Shown here one piece after another: positions 17,533 through 26,064 of a stretch of 37,245 nt of DNA; position 1 is the first letter of the stretch, and each line of letters opens with the position of its first letter. This DNA comes from Mesorhizobium sp. (GTDB lineage: Bacteria; Pseudomonadota; Alphaproteobacteria; Rhizobiales; Rhizobiaceae). The DNA lies in contig SAKE01000038.1 of assembly GCA_004017275.1 (NCBI GenBank), forward strand, positions 1-37,245, written 5' to 3'. The notes below the pieces were generated by a model. That model was given only the letters and a program-made list of their open reading frames with translations, was not told where the DNA came from and searched no databases. Position numbers and translations under genes: made by a program.

Positions 17533-17895
17533 ATGGCGCGACAACCAGGTTTTGATTTCTTCGGCTTCGGCGGCAAGCTCGGCGACGAGAACGAAGTGCG
17601 CGAGAAATTCTGGCGCACAGCCAAGAAGGCCGCGCGGCAGATCCCCTTCATGGAAGAGGTCGTGGCCGCCTATTACTGCGCCATGGACAAGAACACGCCG
17701 CTGCGCGCCAAGGGCGTCTTGCTTGCCGCGCTCGGCTATTTCGTGCTGCCGGTGGATGTCATTCCCGACTTCGTCTTCGGGCTTGGCTTCACCGACGACA
17801 TCGCCGTGCTCACCGCCGCGATCACGGCTGTCAGCGCCCACATCACCCCGGCGCACCGGCAGGCCGCCAAGGACGCCATCGCCGACAAGGGCTGA
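17533..17895 (+). CDS. DUF1232 (YkvA-like) membrane protein
   Basis: A 120-residue protein with the DUF1232 core: AMDKNTPLRAKGVLLAALGYFVLPVDVIPDFVFGLGFTDDIAVLTAAI, in which the YFVLPVDVIPD motif is diagnostic. One or two hydrophobic segments suggest membrane association. No function is established for the family. A strong ribosome binding site, AAGGAG, stands 8 bp before the ATG, and just upstream (17489-17516) GGGCATGCGC can pair with GCGCATGAGCCC, a hairpin that could influence translation. It follows phhB by 107 bp on the same strand. Confidence 0.87.
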   Translation: MARQPGFDFFGFGGKLGDENEVREKFWRTAKKAARQIPFMEEVVAAYYCAMDKNTPLRAKGVLLAALGYFVLPVDVIPDFVFGLGFTDDIAVLTAAITAVSAHITPAHRQAAKDAIADKG

Positions 17896-18166
17896 ACATG
17901 CGCACAAAATGCCGTTGAAGCCGGCTTTCGGCGACAGCGCAAAAAGTCAAACTCTTGCCGCTTTCGTGGCCTCCAAGTCCGCCGAAGGGACGTCGCGCCA
18001 CCCGCTGACAGGGCGGCGGCGCGGGAATGGCGGCGGTTTCCTCGGGGTGAGGGTCCTTTTCTCTTGGGAACTTCACCGTTTGGTAACCCAGATTAAATCA
18101 AAATGAAGCGACGGGCAGGACGCCAAGCCGGCCTGCCTCCGCACCAGTTGGAATACGGGAAAAACG
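17896..18166. other. Intergenic gap, nothing recognised
   Basis: A 271-bp stretch between the DUF1232 gene and the IalB-like gene. It includes an AT-richer stretch at about 18075-18105 that probably holds the promoter of the IalB-like gene. I find no gene, RNA motif or convincing -35/-10 pair. Confidence 0.4.
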
Positions 18167-18670
18167 ATGCGCGGATTGATTGCACTAGTTTCAAGCCTGG
18201 TCCTGGTGGCCGTGGCCGCGCCGGCACTGGCGCAGTCGGCGACCAAGATCGGCCAGCACAATGCCTGGGGCACCTACAGCTACCAGGCATCGGGCGGCAA
18301 GGTTTGCTATGTTCTGACCGTGCCGACCGACAAGCAGCCGCCGACGCTCGACCATGGCGACATGTTCTTCTTCGTCAGCCAACGTCCCGGCCAGCAGGTC
18401 TCCTACGAGCCGCAATTCATCGCCGGCTACAATTTCCAGGAAGGCTCCAAGGCCACCGTCACCATCGACAAGAAGACGTTTTCGATGTTCACCCGCGGCA
18501 AGTCGGCCTGGGTCGAGAATGCCGCCGAGGAGCCGGTGCTGATCGCCGCCATGAAGACCGGCACCGACATGAAGGTGACGGCGAAGTCTGGCCGCGGCAA
18601 CCCGACCTCCTATGTCTTCTCGCTGAAGGGCATTTCGGCGGCGCTGACGTCGATCGCCAAGTGTAAGTAG
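18167..18670 (+). CDS. Invasion-associated locus B (IalB)-like secreted protein
   Basis: A 167-residue protein with a clear signal peptide (LIALVSSLVLVAVAAPALA, cleavage before QSATK). The mature part has the IalB-family pattern: a short W-containing N-terminal strand (WGTYSYQASGGKVCYVLTVP), a central RP-containing strand, TIDKKTFSMFTRGKSAWVENAAEE, AAMKTGTDMKVTAKSGRGNPTSYVFSLKGISAAL and a terminal Cys. The two Cys residues (in KVCYV and AKCK) may form a disulfide, as in the family. IalB was named for erythrocyte invasion by Bartonella, but homologues are general in free-living Rhizobiales and their role is unknown. Confidence 0.83.
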   Translation: MRGLIALVSSLVLVAVAAPALAQSATKIGQHNAWGTYSYQASGGKVCYVLTVPTDKQPPTLDHGDMFFFVSQRPGQQVSYEPQFIAGYNFQEGSKATVTIDKKTFSMFTRGKSAWVENAAEEPVLIAAMKTGTDMKVTAKSGRGNPTSYVFSLKGISAALTSIAKCK

Positions 18671-18687
18671 GCTATCCTTCCAAGCGT

Positions 18688-18850
18688 TTGCGCCGCCCCT
18701 CACCGGCCTGCCCGTCCTCCGCAGCAGCTGCGCTGCAGCTGCGGAGGGTGGACCGGCATCCTCTCCCTGCATAGGGACGGGGGACGGGGAGAGGGGCGCT
18801 CTCATTGATGATTTCGCCAATCTCCAGCAGGCAATGAGAGGCGGCGCCGA
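18688..18850. repeat. GCCGCCCCTCA-family intergenic repeat, copy 1
   Basis: The element starts GCGCCGCCCCTCACCGGCC and ends near GAGAGGCGGCGCC, so its ends are inverted repeats. The inner part includes CCGCAGCAGCTGCGCTGCAG and CTGCGGAGGGTGGACCGGCATCC, which recurs in opposite orientation at 30907-31010. Lies between the IalB-like gene and the Met-rich protein gene, convergent, and fills most of the 295-bp gap. Confidence 0.8.
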
Positions 18851-18965
18851 CCTGCAAGTCAGGCGATCATTCGTGAACCGCACTGCACGACTCCGCCGCA
18901 ACGTTTGTATTGTCAACCGATGGCCCCGCCGGCCTCCATGCCAGCGGGGCAAGTCGCAACGAGGC

Positions 18966-19265
18966 TTACATGGCCAATTTTTCACATTCGGCCTGAGCCT
19001 TCTTGGTCGACGTATCGATCATGAAGGCTTTGCCCTTGGCGTCGGTCATCATCATCATGCAATGCTTGATCGGCTTTGCCATCTTCATCATCTCGGCGCC
19101 CATCTTTGCATCCGGCATCATGGTGCCCATGTGCCCGTCCGGCATGATCGCCATCACTTCTCCACCCTTCATCATGGTCATCGTGCCCATCGTGTCTTCG
19201 GCAAATGCCTGCGAGACGGAAAGGCCGACGAGGCCGGCAATGACGGCGAGTTTGATAGAGTTCAT
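18966..19265 (-). CDS. Methionine-rich small secreted protein
   Basis: A 99-residue protein with a signal peptide (residues 1-22, ending QAFA) and a mature part in which 19 of about 77 residues are Met, arranged as MGTMTMM, HMGTMMPDAKMG, AEMMKMAKP and HCMMMM, with two Cys residues and two His. Clusters of Met with occasional His and Cys in a periplasmic protein resemble copper(I)-binding chaperones, but the sequence matches no copper protein I know and no copper gene is nearby. The start ATG has TGGGAGTATGCAGAA upstream. Metal binding is inference. It is convergent with the IalB-like gene and divergent from rlmN. Confidence 0.75.
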   Translation of the reverse strand: MNSIKLAVIAGLVGLSVSQAFAEDTMGTMTMMKGGEVMAIMPDGHMGTMMPDAKMGAEMMKMAKPIKHCMMMMTDAKGKAFMIDTSTKKAQAECEKLAM

Positions 19266-19536
19266 TTCTGCATACTCCCATTTGTAGAGGCATAGTCGCC
19301 CCTTTCAGGCTTCGAAAGCGCGATGGGAATCGTTACGCGAACACGACCATGTGATCGGCTCCTTTGCAGCGGAAAGTTGGAGCAAGCTTGCCGGATGGCG
19401 GCAGCACCCTGTCAGCCGGCGTGCGTGGGGTTGCATTCCCCGCGCATGACTCTGCGCTCAACCTGTGCTATGCGCCGCGCTTCCTTTCCGGCACGATGCG
19501 TGAAATCGGCCGCAAACCGCTTATATCTGTGCAACC

Positions 19537-20772
19537 ATGACCCTTTCATTCGATCTCACCACTGACGGCGCCAGCGACGCGTTGCGCGCCCGCGCGGCGC
19601 AGCCCGAAAAGCAGTCGCTGATCGGCCTGACTCGCACTGAGCTCGGTGAGGCTCTCGTCGCTTCCGGCACCGTGCCCGAGCGCCAGGCAAAAATGCGCGC
19701 CCAGCAGCTCTGGCACTGGATGTATGTGCGCGGCGTCTCCGACTTTGCCGGCATGTTCAACATCTCCAAGGATCTGCGCGCCGAGTTGGACAAGCATTTC
19801 ACCGTCGCCAGGCCCGAGATCGTCGAGGAGCAGATTTCCGCCGACGGCACGCGCAAGTGGCTGTTCCGCTTTCCGCCGCGCGGCGCCGGCCGGCCGGTCG
19901 AGATCGAGACCGTCTATATTCCCGAGGAAGGCCGCGGCACGCTGTGCATCTCCTCGCAAGTCGGCTGCACGCTGACCTGCTCGTTCTGCCACACCGGCAC
20001 GCAGAAGCTGGTCCGCAACCTGACCGCCGAGGAAATCCTCTCCCAGCTGCTCACCGCCCGCGACCGGCTCGGCGACTTCCCCGACCGCGACACGCCCGAC
20101 GGCGCCATCGTCCCGGCCGAAGGCCGCAAAGTCTCCAACATCGTCATGATGGGCATGGGCGAGCCGCTCTACAATTTCGAAGCGGTGAAGAAGGCGCTGC
20201 TGATCGCCTCCGACGGCGACGGTCTTTCCCTGTCGAAAAGGCGCATCACGCTGTCGACCTCCGGCGTCGTGCCCGAGATTTTCCGCACTGGCGAGGAGAT
20301 CGGCGTCATGCTGGCGATCTCGCTGCATGCCACCAATGACGATCTGCGCGACCTCCTGGTGCCGATCAACAAGAAATATCCGCTCAACGAACTGATCGCT
20401 GCCTGCCGCGCCTATCCCGGCCTGTCGAACGCCAAGCGCATCACCTTCGAATATGTGATGCTGAAGGACGTCAACGATTCCATCGAGGACGCCAAGGGCC
20501 TGATCAAGTTGCTCAAGGGCATTCCGGCCAAGATCAACTTGATCCCGTTCAACCCGTGGCCGGGCACCAACTACCAGTGCTCGGACTGGGAAACGATCGA
20601 GAAATTCGCCGACTACATCAACAATGCCGGCTACGCCTCGCCGATCCGCACGCCGCGCGGCCGAGACATCCTGGCCGCCTGCGGCCAGCTCAAGTCCGAC
20701 TCCGAGCGCATGCGCAAGGTCGACCGGCTGGCGCTGGAAGCGATGATGATAGCGGGGCACGGGGAGGCGTGA
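19537..20772 (+). CDS. rlmN: Dual-specificity 23S rRNA/tRNA adenine C2-methyltransferase RlmN
   Basis: A 411-residue radical SAM enzyme that methylates C2 of A2503 in 23S rRNA and A37 in a set of tRNAs. The 4Fe-4S motif CTLTCSFC gives Cys144, Cys148 and Cys151, and the second conserved Cys used for the methyl-transfer adduct is Cys382 in ILAACGQL. Other family stretches are KMRAQQLWHWMYVRG, MGMGEPLYNFE, ISLHATND and INLIPFNPWPG. Length is usual for alphaproteobacteria. The stop overlaps the next gene's GTG start (GTGA), so the downstream membrane protein is probably translated from the same message. Confidence 0.97.
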   Translation: MTLSFDLTTDGASDALRARAAQPEKQSLIGLTRTELGEALVASGTVPERQAKMRAQQLWHWMYVRGVSDFAGMFNISKDLRAELDKHFTVARPEIVEEQISADGTRKWLFRFPPRGAGRPVEIETVYIPEEGRGTLCISSQVGCTLTCSFCHTGTQKLVRNLTAEEILSQLLTARDRLGDFPDRDTPDGAIVPAEGRKVSNIVMMGMGEPLYNFEAVKKALLIASDGDGLSLSKRRITLSTSGVVPEIFRTGEEIGVMLAISLHATNDDLRDLLVPINKKYPLNELIAACRAYPGLSNAKRITFEYVMLKDVNDSIEDAKGLIKLLKGIPAKINLIPFNPWPGTNYQCSDWETIEKFADYINNAGYASPIRTPRGRDILAACGQLKSDSERMRKVDRLALEAMMIAGHGEA

Positions 20773-21223
20773 GCCGCCGCTTCGCCTTGCCGAAGCGCCT
20801 CGCCGCGATGGCGGTCGGCTATTTCTTTGCCGTGCTAACCTCGATCCTGGTACCGGTGCTGCTGATCGCCCTTCTGGAAGGGATCGAAGACGGCAACTGG
20901 TCCATCATTTTCGCCTTCGACTGGCTGGGCTCCTTCCCGCTCGCCGTGTTGACCGTGATGATCGGCGCGCTGTTGATCGTCGGCCCGGCGCTCTTTGTTG
21001 CCGAACGGTTTTCGCTCCGGGGATGGTTCTACTTTGCCGCCACCGGTGCGATCACGTCCATCGCCTTTGGCGTATCCATGCCGCGCTAGCCGGCAGCTTT
21101 GTTTTCAATCCGGGCTTTCTCGGTTTCCTGGCCACGGCCGGCATTGCCGCCGGTTCGGTCTACTGGCTTCTGGCTGGACGCAAGTCCGGCACGCGCCGGG
21201 ATCTGGGCCGCGATCCGGCATGA
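20769..21223 (+). pseudogene. Membrane protein gene interrupted by a frameshift
   Basis: A GTG start at 20769 overlaps the rlmN stop as GTGA and opens a 106-codon frame with three hydrophobic helices that ends early at a TAG (21087-21089). The sequence continues in another frame (two bases on), with AALAGSFVFNPGFLGFLATAGIAAGSVYWLLAGRKSG, a fourth helix and tail, and its stop (TGA, 21221-21223) overlaps the next gene's ATG as ATGA. Joined, the two parts give a protein of about 150 residues that resembles the neighbour at 21220-21699 end to end (WFYFAATGAI against WLFYALAGAV; YWLLAGRKSG against YWLSAGRWAG). The shift lies near 21065-21087. A sequencing error or true mutation both fit. Confidence 0.72.
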
Positions 21224-21699
21224 CTCGTCTCGTCGGTTACCTCATCCGTTTCACTGTTATCCTGTTCGGTTATGCCGTCGCCTCATTGGCGGCGAGCGCC
21301 TTCCTCAACGTCCTGTTCCTGGCATCGCTGGGCTACGCGCCGGAGCACGCGCACCCGACGGCGGCGGCTTCCCTGTATTTCTCAATTCCTTTCGTCGCCC
21401 TGTTCGTCGCCTATTTCGCCTTGATGCCGGCCTCAGTCGCCATCCTGGTTGCCGAAATCCTCGGCCGGCGTGACTGGCTGTTCTATGCGCTGGCGGGCGC
21501 GGTGGTTGCGGCCGTTTTCCTCGGCCTTGTCGACCACGGCGGCGACACCGCCTTCGCGGTGACCGACACCAGCGCCATCATGGCGGTGATCGGCGGCGGC
21601 ACGGTCGGCGGCATCTTCTACTGGCTCAGCGCCGGGCGCTGGGCCGGCAGCTGGTGGCAGGGCGACCCGGGAGCCGAAGACGATGGCCAGACAGGATGA
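21220..21699 (+). CDS. Small integral membrane protein, paralogue of the preceding gene
   Basis: A 159-residue protein with four predicted transmembrane helices: residues about 8-30, 48-72, 85-105 and 118-140. The C-terminal part ends GGGTVGGIFYWLSAGRWAGSWW. It has no domain I can name. The ATG overlaps the stop of the preceding (frameshifted) gene, and its overall plan matches that gene, so the pair looks like an old tandem duplication in an rlmN operon. Function unknown; it is convergent with the LysE-type exporter gene, only 6 bp away. Confidence 0.72.
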   Translation: MTRLVGYLIRFTVILFGYAVASLAASAFLNVLFLASLGYAPEHAHPTAAASLYFSIPFVALFVAYFALMPASVAILVAEILGRRDWLFYALAGAVVAAVFLGLVDHGGDTAFAVTDTSAIMAVIGGGTVGGIFYWLSAGRWAGSWWQGDPGAEDDGQTG

Positions 21700-21705
21700 C
21701 GGTGC

Positions 21706-22347
21706 CTACTTCGCCTGGGCTGTCAGGATCTTGAGCGCGAAGGCCGAGAACACGCCGGCAAAGAGATAGTCGACCACCCGCGTGACGCGTGGGCTGGCCT
21801 TCATCGCCGCCGAGAATTTTTCCGCCGCCAGCACCATCGGCACGGTCACCGGGATCGACAGCACGATGAACATGAGCCCCAGGAAAAACAGCTTTCCCGG
21901 CGCGTTCGGATCATGCGCCGAGACGAACTGCGGCAGGAAGGTCATGAAGAACAGGATGATCTTCGGGTTGAGCAGATTGACGCCGAGCCCCGCCGCCCAG
22001 CTGCGCAACAGCGAAATTTCGGGACCCGTCTTCTTCTCCGGTGAGAACGCCGAGCCCCTGGTGATCGCCTGCCAGGCCAGGAAAACGAGATAACCGGCGC
22101 CAAAGATCTTCAGCACGAAGAAGGCCATCGGCGAAGCGACGATCAGCGCCGAGACACCGACCACCACCAGCGTGGTGTGGATCAGCGTGCCGCACAGCGC
22201 GCCGCCCATCGAGGCAAAGCCGGTGGCGCGGCCCTGGCTCAGCGTGCGCGAGACGAACAAGGTCATGTCCGGCCCCGGCGTGATCGCCAGGATGACGGTG
22301 GCGATGGCGAACTGGATCAGCGTGGTGGTGTCTGGAATGAACGACAT
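21706..22347 (-). CDS. LysE/RhtB family amino acid exporter
   Basis: A 213-residue membrane protein with about six helices. Family hallmarks are AIATVILAITPGPDMTLFVSRTLSQGRATGFASMGGALCGTLIHTTLV (TPGPD and Gly-rich region) and GLGVNLLNPKIILFFMTFLPQFV (the NPK motif). Members export amino acids such as homoserine, threonine, lysine or related compounds by proton antiport. The substrate cannot be read here. ATG 22347 is used; an upstream in-frame ATG at 22419 adds 24 basic residues out of keeping with the family. Confidence 0.93.
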   Translation of the reverse strand: MSFIPDTTTLIQFAIATVILAITPGPDMTLFVSRTLSQGRATGFASMGGALCGTLIHTTLVVVGVSALIVASPMAFFVLKIFGAGYLVFLAWQAITRGSAFSPEKKTGPEISLLRSWAAGLGVNLLNPKIILFFMTFLPQFVSAHDPNAPGKLFFLGLMFIVLSIPVTVPMVLAAEKFSAAMKASPRVTRVVDYLFAGVFSAFALKILTAQAK

Positions 22348-22470
22348 GAGCGGCCCCAGGAATTGGGAGCGCCTATACAGGATGCGCCGCGCCTGTACCA
22401 GGCGCAGGAGCGATCCCACAATCGATCCAGCGGGCGCGTGGCGAAGGCATCGGCGAGTACGGCCGCAATC

Positions 22471-24549
22471 CTACGCCTGCCTGTTCAGCCGCATCCCGGC
22501 GGGCTCCTCCGCGACGAGCTGATCGTTGCGGACATCGGCGCCCCCGGTGATCTGGTCGATCGGCTTGGGCCGGCCGAGGAAATAGCCTTGCGCCTCGTTG
22601 CAGCCTTCGACCTGCAGGATGGTGAGCTGGACATGCGTCTCGACGCCTTCGGCAAGCACCGGAATGTCGAGGCTGCGGCCCAGTGTCAGCACCGCCCGGA
22701 TGATCGCCTTGGCCTGCGGGCTTCGTTCGACATCGGCCATGAACGAGCGGTCGAGCTTGATCTTGTCGAAGGGAAACGAGCGCAGCGTATCGAGCGACGA
22801 ATAGCCGGTGCCGAAATCGTCGATCGCGATCGTCACCCCCAGCGCCTTGATCTGGCGCAGGACATGCAGCGTGCGCACCTTGTCGGCGACGATCGTCGAT
22901 TCGGTCAACTCCAGCTCCAGCCGTTTCGGAGACAGCCCGGTCTCGACCAGGATCTGGTGGACGAGCTTGGCGAGATTGGCGTGGGCGAACTGCACCGGCG
23001 ACAGATTGACCGCGATCTTATGATTATTGTCCCAGGAAGCCGCCTGACGGCATGCGGTCCGCAGCACCCATTCGCCGATCGCCATGATGGAGCCGTTCTC
23101 CTCGGCGATCGGGATGAACTCGGCGGGCGGGATCATGCCATTCACGGGATGGGTCCAGCGCAGCAGCGCCTCGTAGCCGCAGGTGGCGCCGGTCGGAACC
23201 GAGGTCTGCACCTGATAGTGGAGCGAAAGCTCGCCGCGCTCGATCGCCTGCCGAAGGTCGGTGGCCAGCGCGCGGCGCGCCCGCGCGGTCTCGTCCATGG
23301 CGGATTCGTAGAAGCAGACGGCCCGCGTCACGTCGTTCTTTGCCCGGTACATGGCAAGGTCGGCATTGCTGACCAGCCTCTCCCGGTCGGCCCCGTCGCG
23401 CGGATAGACGGCGACGCCGATGCTGGCGCCCGCGGCGATTTCGAAATCGTCGAGCCGCAACGGCTCGAACAGCGATTTCTCCAGCCTCGAGACCAGGCCG
23501 AGAAGGTCTTTTTGATCCTTGAAGCGCTTGATCGCGGCGAACTCGTCACCGCCGAGCCGTGCGACGAATTCGCCCTCGCCGCTGAGTTTCGCCAGCCTGC
23601 GGGCGACGATCTTGAGCGCCTGGTCGCCGGCCGCGTGCCCCCTGAGGTCGTTGATCTCCTTGAAGCGGTCGAGATCGATGACGATGACGGCCGTCATCAT
23701 GTCCTTTTCGTCCCGCGCCCGTTCGATCTCATGGTCGAGGCGGTCGTTGAAGGAGACCCGGTTGGCAAGGCCGGTAAGCGCGTCGTTGAGGGCAAGGTGC
23801 TGAAGGCGCTCGAAGCTTTCCAGGCGGCCGCGCTCATCGATCAGATAGCTGGCGAAGCCGGTGGCCGCGACGATCAGGCCGACAACGGCGACGGCGACCG
23901 CCATCGCCACGAGGATGTCGGGATTGGTGCCGGTGGAGATGAAGGACAGCGGCGTCACCGCCACCGCCGCCATCGCCGTGAAATGCAAGCCGACGATCGC
24001 CAGCACCAGCAGCCCGATGGCGAAATACTGCGACCAGCGGTATGGCCGGCGCACCGCATGGCCGACGGCCACGGCGGAAAACATCGCCGAAATGACCAGC
24101 GAGGCGGCGACATAGGAGCTGTCCCACTCGACGATGCCGGCGACGTGATAGGCCATCATGCCGGTGTAGTGCATGGCCGAAATCGCCAGCCCGACGACGC
24201 ATCCGCCCCACTCCGGGGCAAGACGCCGGCTCTTGCCGGATGCGAGGGTGAAGCCCAACCCGGTGCCGGCAATGGCGATGACCAGCGATGCCATGGTCAG
24301 GACCGGATCGAAGGTGATCGGCGCGCCGGGTTTGTAGGCCAGCATGGCGATGAAATGCGTGCACCAGACCGAGGAACCGGCGGCGACCGCGGTCAGGAAC
24401 AGCCAGCCCCGCATCTGCACGCCGGCGGTTTTCCTGGCACGGTCGAAGAGGCCGATCGTCACCCAGCAGCCGGTGATGCACATCAGCGCTGCCAGCAGGA
24501 CGAGCCACAGATTATGCTCCGTGGCGATACATGATATGACGCGCATCAA
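22471..24549 (-). CDS. MHYT-GGDEF-EAL membrane protein (c-di-GMP turnover)
   Basis: A 692-residue protein. The N-terminal MHYT sensor (about residues 10-240) has seven membrane helices and shows three CxHxxxM-type motifs (THFIAM, MHYTGM, LHFTAM), proposed to bind copper and sense gases. Then a GGDEF domain with the intact ARLGGDEF signature, but the RxxD inhibitory site upstream of it is absent. Then an EAL domain with YEALLRW, NLSPVQF, ELTES, DDFGTGYSS, KLDRSF and EGVET, all catalytic residues present. It may make and break c-di-GMP, with the net direction unknown. It stands alone, and ATG 24549 has a second ATG right behind. Confidence 0.93.
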   Translation of the reverse strand: MMRVISCIATEHNLWLVLLAALMCITGCWVTIGLFDRARKTAGVQMRGWLFLTAVAAGSSVWCTHFIAMLAYKPGAPITFDPVLTMASLVIAIAGTGLGFTLASGKSRRLAPEWGGCVVGLAISAMHYTGMMAYHVAGIVEWDSSYVAASLVISAMFSAVAVGHAVRRPYRWSQYFAIGLLVLAIVGLHFTAMAAVAVTPLSFISTGTNPDILVAMAVAVAVVGLIVAATGFASYLIDERGRLESFERLQHLALNDALTGLANRVSFNDRLDHEIERARDEKDMMTAVIVIDLDRFKEINDLRGHAAGDQALKIVARRLAKLSGEGEFVARLGGDEFAAIKRFKDQKDLLGLVSRLEKSLFEPLRLDDFEIAAGASIGVAVYPRDGADRERLVSNADLAMYRAKNDVTRAVCFYESAMDETARARRALATDLRQAIERGELSLHYQVQTSVPTGATCGYEALLRWTHPVNGMIPPAEFIPIAEENGSIMAIGEWVLRTACRQAASWDNNHKIAVNLSPVQFAHANLAKLVHQILVETGLSPKRLELELTESTIVADKVRTLHVLRQIKALGVTIAIDDFGTGYSSLDTLRSFPFDKIKLDRSFMADVERSPQAKAIIRAVLTLGRSLDIPVLAEGVETHVQLTILQVEGCNEAQGYFLGRPKPIDQITGGADVRNDQLVAEEPAGMRLNRQA

Positions 24550-24749
24550 GAACGGCCCCAGGCCAGAGGATGCCCGCTACGAAGCAGGCAAGAGTTGCCC
24601 GACACGGGGCCAGGGCGGCTTTGTCGTCATTGTTAGCGACAGGGCGTGAACACTTGATTAAATGCAGCCCTTGATTGCAACAGGTTGTTTCCCCTGCCGG
24701 CATCACCGCCTTGCGATGCGCTGGATCAGAAACCTTGCATTCGCGCGTG

Positions 24750-24778
24750 CTTGCTCGCTTTGCCGTTCCTGCTAAAAG
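24750..24778 (+). promoter_or_regulatory. Possible argG promoter
   Basis: CTTGCT (about 24749-24754) and TAAAAG (about 24773-24778), 17-18 bp apart, look like a weak sigma70 pair, about 57 bp before the argG ATG. The 286-bp gap to the MHYT gene has no gene. Confidence 0.3.
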
Positions 24779-24835
24779 GCCATCCGACAATCCGTGACGC
24801 CCCCGGCTGGGGCGTCCGCCATCGACGGGGTAAAA

Positions 24836-26059
24836 ATGTCCAAGGCCAAAGACGTCAAGAAGGTCGTGCTCGCCTATTCCGGCGGTCTCGACACATCCAT
24901 CATCCTGAAATGGCTGCAGACCGAACTCGGCGCCGAAGTCGTGACTTTCACCGCCGATCTTGGCCAGGGCGGCGAACTCGAGCCGGCCCGCCGCAAGGCC
25001 GAGATGATGGGCATCAAGGACATCCGGGTCGTCGACGTGCGCGAAGAATTCGTCGCCGACTTCGTCTTTCCGATGTTTCGCGCCAATGCGGTCTATGAAG
25101 GCACTTATCTGCTCGGCACCTCGATCGCGCGGCCGCTGATCTCCAAGCATCTGGTCGAGATCGCCAGGGAAACCGGCGCCGACGCGATCGCGCATGGTGC
25201 CACGGGCAAAGGCAACGACCAGGTTCGCTTCGAGCTTTCGGCCTATGCGCTGAACCCCGACATCAAGGTTATCGCGCCGTGGCGCGACTGGTCGTTCAAG
25301 TCGCGCACCGACCTGATCAATTTCGCCGAACAGCACCAGATCCCGGTGCCGAAGGACAAGAAGGGCGACGCGCCGTTCTCGGTCGATGCCAACCTGCTGC
25401 ACTCCTCTTCCGAGGGCAAGGTGCTGGAAGATCCGTGGGTCGAGCCGCCGGAATTCGTCCATCAGCGCACCGTTTCGCCGATGGACGCGCCGGACAAGGT
25501 GACCGAGATCGAGATCGAGTTCCTGAAGGGCGATCCGATCGCGCTCAACGGCAAGAAGCTGTCGCCGGCGACGATGCTGGCGGCTCTCAACGATCTCGGC
25601 CGCGACAATGGCATCGGCCGGCTCGACCTGGTCGAGAACCGCTTCGTCGGCATGAAATCGCGCGGTGTCTACGAGACCCCTGGCGGCACCATCCTGATCG
25701 CTGCCCATCGCGCCATCGAATCGATCACGCTCGACCGCGGTGCCGCCCACCTCAAGGACGAGTTCATGCCGCGCTATGCCGAGCTGATCTACAACGGCTT
25801 CTGGTTCGCGCCTGAGCGGCTGATGCTGCAGGCGATGATCGACAAGAGCCAGGAAGACGTCGAAGGCACGGTGCGGCTGAAGCTCTACAAGGGAAATGTG
25901 ATGGTCACCGGCCGCAAGTCCAGGAAGACGCTCTATTCCGATGCGCTGGTCACCTTCGAGGACGACCGCGGCGCCTACGACCAGAAGGACGCCGCCGGCT
26001 TCATCCGCCTCAACGCGCTCAGGCTGCGCACGCTGGCCGCGCGTAACCGCAACAAGTAG
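24836..26059 (+). CDS. argG: Argininosuccinate synthase
   Basis: A 407-residue ATP-dependent ligase that joins citrulline and aspartate in arginine biosynthesis. The N-terminal PP-loop is LAYSGGLDTSIILKW (Ser15-Gly-Gly-Leu-Asp19). Other family signatures are TADLGQGGELEPARRKAE, YLLGTSIARPLI, HGATGKGNDQVRFE and the SKSRKTLYS-like GRKSRKTLYSDALVTF. The usual length is about 400 residues. ATG 24836 is chosen for the family N-terminus. Upstream (24794-24817) GACGCCCC pairs with GGGGCGTC, a hairpin just ahead of the start that could affect translation. A hypothetical secreted gene follows 6 bp after. Confidence 0.97.
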   Translation: MSKAKDVKKVVLAYSGGLDTSIILKWLQTELGAEVVTFTADLGQGGELEPARRKAEMMGIKDIRVVDVREEFVADFVFPMFRANAVYEGTYLLGTSIARPLISKHLVEIARETGADAIAHGATGKGNDQVRFELSAYALNPDIKVIAPWRDWSFKSRTDLINFAEQHQIPVPKDKKGDAPFSVDANLLHSSSEGKVLEDPWVEPPEFVHQRTVSPMDAPDKVTEIEIEFLKGDPIALNGKKLSPATMLAALNDLGRDNGIGRLDLVENRFVGMKSRGVYETPGGTILIAAHRAIESITLDRGAAHLKDEFMPRYAELIYNGFWFAPERLMLQAMIDKSQEDVEGTVRLKLYKGNVMVTGRKSRKTLYSDALVTFEDDRGAYDQKDAAGFIRLNALRLRTLAARNRNK

Positions 26060-26064
26060 CGCGG

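Noticed and set aside
22177..24534. 785-codon plus-strand open frame opposite the MHYT-GGDEF-EAL gene
   Set aside because: Antisense shadow; the minus strand has intact MHYT, GGDEF and EAL motifs.
24794..24817. Hairpin before argG as an arginine riboswitch or attenuator
   Set aside because: Only an 8-bp stem with no T-run or leader peptide; too little to claim regulation.
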